From positions 1 through 12,667 of the forward strand of contig JBJELW010000089.1 of the NCBI GenBank assembly GCA_051879315.1: a DNA stretch of 12,667 nucleotides, given 5' to 3'. Each line of letters begins with the position of its first letter. Within the stretch, counting starts at the first letter, position 1. Of the stretch, positions 7,022-12,667 are shown piece after piece. A model generated the notes under the pieces. It ran no database searches and was not told where the DNA came from. It saw only the letters and a list, made by a program, of their open reading frames with translations. Source of the DNA: Roseburia_C sp051879315 (lineage in GTDB: Bacteria; Bacillota; Clostridia; Lachnospirales; Lachnospiraceae). The position numbers and the translations under genes are program-made.

Positions 7022-8317
7022 CTATATTCCGCCCTCAGTGATATACATACCTGCAAAATAGGACCGAAACACCTGACAGGTTTTTTCGATGTCTTCCTCC
7101 GTGTGGGCCGCCGATACAAACATAGCCTCAAACTGGGCCGGAGCCACATAGATGCCCCGATCCAACAGATATCCAAAATAGTCCGCATATCGCCCGGTAT
7201 CGGAGTGCACCGCGCTCTCATAATCCACCACCGGATCTTCGGTGAAAAAGATGCTCATAAGAGAGCCAATCTGGTTCACCGTCACTCTGCCCCGGGCAGC
7301 CTCTCTCACCGCCTCAGCCAGGGTGTTGGTCTTTCTTGCCAGCTCCGGATAGATTTCCGGGTGCGCCTGCAAAATCTGCAGAGTTTTCAGTCCTGCTGCC
7401 GTGGCCACCGGATTCCCGGATAAGGTTCCCGCCTGATACACCGGGCCATCCGGCGAGATACACTGCATGATTTCCCGGCTGCCGCCGTACGCGCCGATAG
7501 GCATTCCGCCGCCCACGATTTTACCCAGGGTGGTCAGATCCGGGCGAATACCGAAATACTGCTGGGCCCCGCCCAGAGCCAGACGAAATCCCGTGATCAC
7601 CTCATCAAAGATCAGCAGCGCACCGTTTTTTGTGGTAATATCCCGCAAAAACTGTAAAAAACCATCCCCGGGAAGCACCACACCCATATTAGCTGCCACC
7701 GGCTCCACGATCACCGCCGCAATCTCCCCCGGATTTTCCGCAAAAAGCTGTTCCACCGAGGCAGGATCATTGTACAAAGCCACCAGCGTATTTTTCGTAT
7801 AATCTGCCGGAACCCCTGCGCTGTCCGGCACGGAGGTGGTCAGCGCCGCTGATCCGGCCTTCACCAGAAGGCCATCCGAATGCCCGTGATAACAGCCCTT
7901 GAACTTAATGATCTTATCCCTTCCGGTATAGCCCCTGGCTGCCCGGATGGCGCTCATGACAGCCTCCGTTCCGGAGCTCACCAGACGACTCACCTCCATG
8001 GAGGGAACCAGCTCTGCGATCAGCTCTGCCAGCTCCACCTCACGGGCCGTGGGGGCACCAAAGGAAAGTCCCTGGTCGCAGGCCTCCTTCACCGCCTCTA
8101 TCACCTGGGGATGTGCATGGCCTAAAATCCCGGGGCCCCAGGAACACACATAGTCAATCATTTCATTTCCGTCCACATCCGTAATCCGGTCTCCCTTGGC
8201 TGAATTGATAAAACGGGGGGTTCGCCCCACACCGCCAAAGGCCCGTACCGGACTGTTAACCCCGCCGGGAATGTGCTTTTTTGCCCGGGCAAATAACTCC
8301 TGCGATTTGTCGTCCAC
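7022..8317 (-). CDS. hemL: Glutamate-1-semialdehyde 2,1-aminomutase
   Basis: A 431-aa PLP-dependent class III aminotransferase-fold enzyme that converts glutamate-1-semialdehyde (the HemA product) to 5-aminolevulinate. The PLP-binding lysine is Lys266 in TTLGKIVGGGMPIGAYGG; the cofactor-contacting Asp238 lies in IFDEVITGFR, and SSGTEA is at 114-119. The N-terminus (ELFARAKKHIPGGVNSPVRAF) is canonical for HemL. I chose a GTG start at 8317: the near-perfect AAGGAGGAG at 8325-8333 precedes it by 7 bases and the resulting length is normal. An ATG 14 codons upstream (8359) would overlap hemB and has no comparable RBS. The RBS is made of the last codons of hemB (Lys-Glu-Glu-Asn) and only one base separates hemB's stop from the GTG, so translation is very likely coupled. 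Confidence 0.96.
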   Translation of the reverse strand: MDDKSQELFARAKKHIPGGVNSPVRAFGGVGRTPRFINSAKGDRITDVDGNEMIDYVCSWGPGILGHAHPQVIEAVKEACDQGLSFGAPTAREVELAELIAELVPSMEVSRLVSSGTEAVMSAIRAARGYTGRDKIIKFKGCYHGHSDGLLVKAGSAALTTSVPDSAGVPADYTKNTLVALYNDPASVEQLFAENPGEIAAVIVEPVAANMGVVLPGDGFLQFLRDITTKNGALLIFDEVITGFRLALGGAQQYFGIRPDLTTLGKIVGGGMPIGAYGGSREIMQCISPDGPVYQAGTLSGNPVATAAGLKTLQILQAHPEIYPELARKTNTLAEAVREAARGRVTVNQIGSLMSIFFTEDPVVDYESAVHSDTGRYADYFGYLLDRGIYVAPAQFEAMFVSAAHTEEDIEKTCQVFRSYFAGMYITEGGI

Positions 8318-8318
8318 G

Positions 8319-9287
8319 TCAGTTCTCCTCCTTGATGTATCTTGCCACATCCAGTGCATGATAGGTAATGATCATCTTGGCTCCTGCCCGTTTGAGACCC
8401 ACCATGTTCTCCATGACAATCTTTTTTTCATCGATCCAGCCCTCTTTTGCAGCTGCCTTCACCATGGCATATTCTCCGCTGACATTGTAGGCCACGATGG
8501 GAATATTATAGTTTTGGCTGGCCTCCTTGATGATATCCATGTAGGCCAGAGCAGGTTTTGCGATAATCATATCTGCTCCTTCCGCAATATCCTGAGCGAT
8601 TTCCCTCAAGGCTTCTCTACCGTTGGAGGGATCCATCTGGTAAGTTTTCCGGTCTCCGAATCCCGGTGCGGAATGGGCCGCATCCCGGAATGGGCCGTAG
8701 TAGGAAGAAGCAAATTTCGCACTGTATGACATAATGGGTGTATTGATGTATCCATTTTCATCCAGTGCTTTGCGGATAGCTGCCACACGCTTATCCATCA
8801 TGTCGCTGGGTGCAATGATATCCGCTCCCGCCTCCGCATAACAGACAGATGCCTTTGCCAGAAGAGGCAGCGTCTCATCGTTTAGAATCTCCTGGCCCCG
8901 GATCAGACCGCAATGTCCGTGGGAGGTATATTCACACAGACACACATCCGCAATCACCATAAGCTGGGGCATTTTTTCTTTGATAAAGCGGATGGCCCGG
9001 GGCACGATTCCCTGCTCATCATAGGCTCCGCTGCCCACCTCATCCTTGTGGGCCGGAATTCCAAAAATTAAAATTGCTTTGATTCCCGCCTCCCGAATCC
9101 GGTCCAATTCTTCCTCCAGCCGGTCGATGGAATACTGGTTGATACCCGGCATGGAATCCACCGGGTTACAGATATCCTCTCCCTCTATCACAAAAACCGG
9201 ATATATCAATTCATCAATTCTCACATGATTTTCTCTCACCATATCCCGCAGTGCTGCAGACTGGCGAAGTCTTCTCGTTCGATCCAT
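8319..9287 (-). CDS. hemB: Delta-aminolevulinic acid dehydratase (porphobilinogen synthase)
   Basis: A 322-aa enzyme that condenses two 5-aminolevulinate molecules into porphobilinogen. The two active-site lysines are Lys191 (SYSAKFASS) and Lys244 (MIIAKPAL), the latter being the Schiff-base lysine. The catalytic zinc ligands of the cysteine-rich class are present as Cys116, Cys118 and Cys126 (DVCLCEYTSHGHCG), so this is a zinc-dependent type. The start and length are normal. The ATG at 9287 lies two bases after the stop of the precorrin-2 dehydrogenase gene, and its AAGGG (9295-9299) is inside that gene's 3' end. The product of the next gene, HemL, supplies its substrate. Confidence 0.97.
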   Translation of the reverse strand: MDRTRRLRQSAALRDMVRENHVRIDELIYPVFVIEGEDICNPVDSMPGINQYSIDRLEEELDRIREAGIKAILIFGIPAHKDEVGSGAYDEQGIVPRAIRFIKEKMPQLMVIADVCLCEYTSHGHCGLIRGQEILNDETLPLLAKASVCYAEAGADIIAPSDMMDKRVAAIRKALDENGYINTPIMSYSAKFASSYYGPFRDAAHSAPGFGDRKTYQMDPSNGREALREIAQDIAEGADMIIAKPALAYMDIIKEASQNYNIPIVAYNVSGEYAMVKAAAKEGWIDEKKIVMENMVGLKRAGAKMIITYHALDVARYIKEEN

Positions 9288-9289
9288 AT

Positions 9290-9901
9290 CTAATCCCTTC
9301 TTTTAAACAGCTTTATTAATTCTTCCTCAGCCGGAAGCTCCTCACTCTCCAAAAGGCTTTCCAGCATATCCTCATAAATCCGTTTCCGCTCCGCCTCCGT
9401 AGGTACCTGCTGCTGTACCTTTTCCCGAACACTTCCCAAAAGTGCTGTGATTTCTCCAAGCCTTGGTGTCACCAGATCCACGTTCTGCCGCTTCAGATAC
9501 TGGGTCACCACCGGACTCTTTCCACTGCTGGAATAGGCCGCCACCACATCCTGCTGCCGCAGGTAGGCCGGAAAGATAAAACTGCAGTCCTCGATTTGAT
9601 CCACCGCATTCACCGGTATGTTTTTCCGCTGACATATCTGGGAAATCTGATGATTCAGCCGGGCATCATCCGTGGCCGCCACCACCAATGCCATCCCTGT
9701 CACATCCTCCGGAGCAAAACATTTACATTTGCTGATAATCCCCGCATCACTGCAGATCACATCCATTATTTCAGGTGCCTCCAGGTAAACCTTCGCCCCA
9801 AAGTCCAGCAGCACCCGGGCCTTGCGATAGGCCACCTTTCCCCCTCCCACAATGAGGCAGGGTTTGTGCTCTATATCTATGAACATAGGAAAATACGCCA
9901 T
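9290..9901 (-). CDS. Precorrin-2 dehydrogenase (SirC/CysG N-terminal/Met8-like siroheme synthase)
   Basis: A 203-aa protein of the siroheme synthase N-terminal family, which oxidises precorrin-2 to sirohydrochlorin with NAD+. The dinucleotide site CLIVGGGKVAYRKA is at residues 15-28 and VVAATDD at 73-79. Asp101 in NAVDQIEDCSFIFPA corresponds to the essential aspartate region of CysG/Met8, and SSSGKSP is at 124-130. The length is that of single-function dehydrogenases such as SirC; there is no fused CobA domain, which here sits in the HemC fusion. Whether it can also insert iron or cobalt is unknown. It is the first gene of the tetrapyrrole operon, with AGGGGG at 9907-9912 as RBS. Its position supports siroheme or cobalamin, not protoheme, as the operon's purpose. 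Confidence 0.93.
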   Translation of the reverse strand: MAYFPMFIDIEHKPCLIVGGGKVAYRKARVLLDFGAKVYLEAPEIMDVICSDAGIISKCKCFAPEDVTGMALVVAATDDARLNHQISQICQRKNIPVNAVDQIEDCSFIFPAYLRQQDVVAAYSSSGKSPVVTQYLKRQNVDLVTPRLGEITALLGSVREKVQQQVPTEAERKRIYEDMLESLLESEELPAEEELIKLFKRRD

Positions 9902-9918
9902 ATCGTCCCCCTATCATT

Positions 9919-9955
9919 TGGCACGAGCATCCGCAGTAAATGCGGATGCCTGCCA
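9919..9955 (-). other. Stem-loop in the leader of the tetrapyrrole operon
   Basis: A perfect 9-bp stem (GCATCCGCA at 9927-9935, complement at 9941-9949) closes a 5-base loop. After a small internal loop it is extended by TGGCA (9919-9923) pairing with TGCCA (9951-9955). It ends 6 bases before the AGGGGG ribosome binding site of the first gene. No T-run follows it on either strand, so it is not a simple terminator. It could be an RNA control element or a DNA operator. I could not match it to the cobalamin riboswitch or T-box consensus. Confidence 0.6.
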
Positions 9956-9960
9956 GCAGC

Positions 9961-10004
9961 TACCAAAAAAGTTCCCTATCAACGTCACACGCCATAGGGA
10001 ACTT
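9961..10004 (-). terminator. Rho-independent terminator after the NfeD gene
   Basis: On the minus strand an 11-bp perfect stem (AAGTTCCCTAT at 10004-9994, complement at 9979-9969) is followed directly by a TTTTTT tract (9970-9965). It begins 11 bases after the NfeD stop codon. It should end that transcript before the tetrapyrrole operon, unless it is read through under some condition. Confidence 0.88.
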
Positions 10005-10015
10005 ATCCATACTCA

Positions 10016-10447
10016 TTACCGAACAATTAATTTCACTCCGGATACCTTCACTACCTCCGGCATGCTTTCCACTTCAAAGGTCACATCATCCTGCTCACTG
10101 CGGGCCGTCCATTCCTGCCCATTCAAAATCACCGTACCTGTTCCTGCTGCATTGTCGATTCTGGCGGTGACCTTCACCTTTTTTCCAATGGCATCCTCAT
10201 AATTTGTTTTAATCTTATGAGGGGTAATGTACTTCAATGCCCATGGTCTGGTAAAAATCAACAGTAACACTGACACAGCAAAAAACAATACGATCTGCAA
10301 CCACAACGGAGCTCCGATGATTCCGGCCAAAAGTGCAATCAGACTGCCTCCCGCAAACCAAATGGTGGTAAGGCCTACCGTTGCAATCTCTATAACCAAG
10401 AAAACAATGATCAGAGCTATCCATATAAAAATCATGATCTGATCCAT
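10016..10447 (-). CDS. NfeD family membrane protein (short form, orphan)
   Basis: A 143-aa protein with three closely spaced hydrophobic segments (about residues 4-23, 27-46 and 47-66) followed by a C-terminal domain (about 83-143) with the GKKVKVTARIDNAAGTGTV... pattern of the NfeD OB-fold. Short NfeD proteins usually act with a stomatin/flotillin-type SPFH partner in membrane microdomain organisation. No SPFH gene is adjacent here: a terminator follows and a divergent chemoreceptor gene lies upstream. The ATG at 10447 has AGGAGG at 10455-10460, 7 bases away; an upstream in-frame TTG (10453) is too close to that RBS. The membrane location is predicted, the biological role is inferred from family, and its partner must lie elsewhere. 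Confidence 0.85.
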   Translation of the reverse strand: MDQIMIFIWIALIIVFLVIEIATVGLTTIWFAGGSLIALLAGIIGAPLWLQIVLFFAVSVLLLIFTRPWALKYITPHKIKTNYEDAIGKKVKVTARIDNAAGTGTVILNGQEWTARSEQDDVTFEVESMPEVVKVSGVKLIVR

Positions 10448-10483
10448 ATCCAATCCTCCTATTTTTTGACACGAGTTTTCTTC

Positions 10484-10492
10484 ATTATAACA
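10484..10492 (-). promoter_or_regulatory. Probable extended -10 promoter of the NfeD gene
   Basis: On the minus strand TGTTATAAT is a perfect extended -10 element, about 37 bases before the NfeD start codon. The -35 region is T-rich without a close TTGACA match. It lies in the 186-base divergent region between NfeD and the chemoreceptor, which otherwise shows only AT-rich sequence. Confidence 0.5.
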
Positions 10493-10537
10493 AATTCATT
10501 TCATAATAAAAAGACCTTTTTTATATGAGTCCAATTG

Positions 10538-10566
10538 TTGAATTATTTATGTTTAAATGATATGAT
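10538..10566 (+). promoter_or_regulatory. Predicted sigma-A promoter of the chemoreceptor gene
   Basis: TTGAAT (10538-10543) and TATGAT (10561-10566) are 17 bases apart, and the -10 is extended by TGA (10558-10560). This gives a leader of about 60 bases before the ATG at 10634. I see no sigma-28 (flagellar) consensus, so expression as a housekeeping gene is inferred. Confidence 0.6.
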
Positions 10567-10633
10567 ACCATTATGAGAATTTACATGGAGTATGCGTATT
10601 GTAACGGTTTTGTCAATGGAGGTGCATTTTAAA

Positions 10634-12313
10634 ATGGGGAAAAAGAAGAAAACGCTATCTATGATGAAGGCATTGCTTATGACGGCATTGCTTCCAACGA
10701 CAGTTGCTGCAGTAGTAATTGCCGCGGTGGGATGTTTTTCCATGGCCGATACCATGGAGGATGATATCTATCATGAATTGTACGTAGCTGCCGATGGCCT
10801 AAAGGAGTACTATGAATGGGATATTATCAATACAGAAAACCATCAGCCAGTATATGAGCATGATTATGTTGACAGTTTTGTAGACGACGGCATTCAGCTC
10901 ACCTTGTTTTTAGAGGATGTGCGATACATAACTTCAATTGAAGATCCAAATAATGAGAGCGGTAGAAATGAGGGAACCACCGCTGATCCGGAAATCTGGG
11001 CCTTGGTATCTGCCGGAAACGAATATGAAGATAAGGGTGTTTCCATCAACGGGGCAGATTATTACGTGGCATATATTCCGGTTGAAGATGGATCAGGAAA
11101 CGTAGTGGGTATGGCTTTTGCGGGAAAAGAGGAATCTCTTGTTTCCAGCGAAATCATGGCAGTAGCAAAGAAATTTATTTTTGCCACAATCCTTATTCTT
11201 GCTATTTGTTTTGTTGAAGCTCTGTTGATTGCAAGAAAGATAAAGGAACCGCTTGAAATTATTGCAAAAAATTTGCAGCTTTTAGCCGAGGGAGAATTAA
11301 AACCATACAAGACCGCCAAGAGCAGCATTACAGAAATTAACTCTATCATTGAATCCCGTAAGACGTTGTCATCAACACTTCAGGATATCGTTTTGAAAGT
11401 ACAGAATGCTTCGAAGGATCTCCTTGGCAGCGGAAGCGAATTGGAAAATGTTGCAGTTACAACCTCAAGCAATGCAGAGGATATTTCCCATGCTGTGGAA
11501 GAAATGTCAAAGGGTGCATTTTCAATGGCTTCCGACATCGAAAATGCCACTTCAAAGGTTATGGATATGGGTAACAAGATCGAAGGTATCGTGGGCGGAA
11601 TTAATGACCTTGACACGGTTGCAAATGGAATGGATTCGGCTGGCAAGAAGGCAATGGACATTATCCGGATGCTTGACGAATCAAATACTAAGACAGTAGA
11701 AGCAATTGAAATTGTAGCGCAGAATGTTGATGCGACAGACAAATCTGTAGAGGAAATCTCCACAGCTGTCAACTTTATTACCTCAATAGCAGATCAGACA
11801 AATCTCTTATCTTTGAATGCTTCCATTGAAGCCGCACGTGCCGGCGAAGCAGGAAGGGGATTTTCCGTTGTTGCAAATGAAATTTCTTCCCTTGCGGAGC
11901 AGTCCAGCGAATCTGCAAAGCAGATTGAATCCATTTTATCTGTGTTAGTATCAGACTCAAAGCGTTCCATTGAGAAAATGAACGAGGTTAAGACCCATTT
12001 GCAGGAACAGCAAGAAAATCTGAAGAATACGCAAAAAGAATTTTCAAATGTAAGTGCCGGAATTCAGGATACAAGAAATCAAAGCGGTATGGTTGATATG
12101 CAGGCAAAAGATTGTGATTCTTCAAGAACCGGCGTGATTGATATCATTTCAAGTCTTAGTGCCATATCACAACAGAATGCAGCGAGCACGCAAGAGACAA
12201 CTGCTTCCATCGAAGAACTGACTGCAACAATCAATTTCGTTGCAGAACAGGCAAGCACCGTAAAAGGGCAGGCACAGATTCTGGAAGAGGCAATGAGTTT
12301 CTTTAAAATGTAG
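10634..12313 (+). CDS. Methyl-accepting chemotaxis protein with extracytoplasmic Cache-like sensor
   Basis: A 559-aa transmembrane chemoreceptor. After a lysine-rich N-terminus comes the first membrane helix (about 12-35), an extracytoplasmic sensor (about 37-175), a second membrane helix (about 178-200), a HAMP-like segment (about 201-250, with EPL and AEGELKP), and a long cytoplasmic coiled coil. The sensor ends in the pattern VSINGADYYVAYIPV...GNVVGMAFAGK, as in single-Cache receptors of gut Clostridia. The signalling hairpin tip is at about 384-420 (IADQTNLLSLNASIEAARAGE, then GRGFSVVANEISSLAEQS), and QQNAASTQETTASIEEL near 513-529 is a likely methylation helix. There is no C-terminal NWETF-type CheR tether. 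The ATG at 10634 is preferred, with GGAGG at 10618-10622; an in-frame ATG at 10592 has no RBS. The ligand is unknown. The gene is monocistronic, flanked by its own promoter and a terminator. Confidence 0.93.
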   Translation: MGKKKKTLSMMKALLMTALLPTTVAAVVIAAVGCFSMADTMEDDIYHELYVAADGLKEYYEWDIINTENHQPVYEHDYVDSFVDDGIQLTLFLEDVRYITSIEDPNNESGRNEGTTADPEIWALVSAGNEYEDKGVSINGADYYVAYIPVEDGSGNVVGMAFAGKEESLVSSEIMAVAKKFIFATILILAICFVEALLIARKIKEPLEIIAKNLQLLAEGELKPYKTAKSSITEINSIIESRKTLSSTLQDIVLKVQNASKDLLGSGSELENVAVTTSSNAEDISHAVEEMSKGAFSMASDIENATSKVMDMGNKIEGIVGGINDLDTVANGMDSAGKKAMDIIRMLDESNTKTVEAIEIVAQNVDATDKSVEEISTAVNFITSIADQTNLLSLNASIEAARAGEAGRGFSVVANEISSLAEQSSESAKQIESILSVLVSDSKRSIEKMNEVKTHLQEQQENLKNTQKEFSNVSAGIQDTRNQSGMVDMQAKDCDSSRTGVIDIISSLSAISQQNAASTQETTASIEELTATINFVAEQASTVKGQAQILEEAMSFFKM

Positions 12314-12472
12314 TTACACGGATGACGGTTGCTGTCTGTGCCTGACTGTAAAAAATTCCAAACATAACTGAAAGCATAAATGCACTCTTTCGCAACTTTC
12401 TGTTGCTAAGAGTGCATTTGCTATATTTTTATATCATCTTGAAATTATGATTATTGATTCTCCTCTTGTAAG
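12314..12472. other. Convergent intergenic region
   Basis: This spacer lies between the chemoreceptor stop and the stop of the partial gene at the right edge. Apart from the terminator hairpin, I see no reading frame, RNA gene or repeat in it. Confidence 0.6.
12378..12425 (+). terminator. Terminator hairpin after the chemoreceptor gene
   Basis: A 12-bp perfect stem (AAATGCACTCTT at 12378-12389, complement at 12408-12419), with an additional inner GCAAC/GTTGC pairing at 12392-12396 and 12402-12406, begins 65 bases after the stop codon. It is followed by a T-rich stretch (TATATTTTTATA from 12422). It may also serve the convergent minus-strand gene at the right edge, though the T-run on that side is poor. 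Confidence 0.65.
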
Positions 12473-12667
12473 TTACATCCGCTCTGCAAACTCCTCGATG
12501 GATTCCACCTTTGCGGCTAACTTATGCCATTTTTTCAAAATGTCCAGATTCTCCTCTGCCATGACCTTCGTCATCAATTCCTGAGGAATAGGACCATATT
12601 CTTCTAAAAGTTCCAGAACAGATTCCGCTTTGCCACGCTTCTGCCCGATCTCTTCTCCACGCTTCTG
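12473..12667 (-). CDS. C-terminal end of a probable Rpn/PD-(D/E)XK transposase-family protein (partial)
   Basis: The window's right edge cuts a minus-strand gene; only its last 64 codons and TAA stop are present. The visible tail begins with two copies of an 8-residue unit (QKRGEEIG, then QKRGKAES), encoded by a 24-base period (CCACGCTTCTG recurs at 12633 and 12657). It continues with LELLEEYGPIPQELMTKVMAEENLDILKKWHKLAAKVESIEEFAERM. Charged G-x-E/K-x repeats followed by a short helical end of this kind are common at the C-termini of Rpn-family recombination-promoting nuclease/putative transposase proteins in Clostridia. The catalytic part is outside the window, so the assignment rests on the tail only. 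It could also be another protein carrying the same tail. Confidence 0.6.
   Translation of the reverse strand, partial: QKRGEEIGQKRGKAESVLELLEEYGPIPQELMTKVMAEENLDILKKWHKLAAKVESIEEFAERM

Noticed and set aside
8318..8359. Upstream ATG that would add 14 residues to HemL
   Set aside because: The extension is inside hemB coding sequence and has no RBS; the GTG at 8317 follows a near-perfect Shine-Dalgarno sequence.
9902..10015. Cobalamin riboswitch or T-box before the tetrapyrrole operon
   Set aside because: The leader is too short and lacks the B12-box and T-box consensus sequences.
10454..10633. Sigma-28 flagellar promoter for the chemoreceptor
   Set aside because: No TAAA...GCCGATAA-like pair is visible; a sigma-A type pair fits well.

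Overview
The window looks like a chromosomal segment from a Clostridia-type Firmicute, most likely a member of the Lachnospiraceae. That placement rests on AGGAGG-type ribosome binding sites, TGnTATAAT promoters, the gut-clostridial style of the chemoreceptor, and a fused HemC-CobA-HemD protein. The genus is not resolved.

The core (about 3366-9901, all on the minus strand) is a compact tetrapyrrole operon. In transcription order it encodes a precorrin-2 dehydrogenase (SirC/Met8/CysG-N type), HemB, HemL, HemA and a three-domain HemC-CobA-HemD protein. Together these take glutamyl-tRNA through 5-aminolevulinate, porphobilinogen, hydroxymethylbilane and uroporphyrinogen III to precorrin-2 and sirohydrochlorin. 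No hemE, hemN/F, hemG/Y or hemH lies here, so this block serves siroheme and/or cobalamin rather than protoheme. The genes are separated by 1-23 bases, and the hemL ribosome binding site lies inside the last hemB codons. The leader just upstream (9902-10015) contains a strong terminator for the preceding gene, a second hairpin, and a repeated sequence linking that terminator to the first RBS; no clear separate promoter fits there.

Downstream on the same strand (100-3297) are a patatin-like phospholipase, a visibly AT-richer AAA+/DUF4143 ATPase, and a D-2-hydroxyacid dehydrogenase. The ATPase has a good promoter whose -10 box is overlapped by a 45-bp near-perfect palindrome, a candidate operator.

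Upstream (10016-12667) are a small NfeD-family membrane protein (minus strand, monocistronic, no SPFH partner in the window) and, divergently on the plus strand, a full-length methyl-accepting chemotaxis protein with its own promoter and terminator. The right edge holds the C-terminal end of a minus-strand gene resembling the tails of Rpn/PD-(D/E)XK transposase-family proteins.

No rRNA, tRNA, CRISPR array or complete mobile element was recognised. Most of the window is ordinary metabolism; the regulatory DNA before the tetrapyrrole operon and before the ATPase, and the triple fusion, deserve a second look. I did not find a convincing new multi-gene system.
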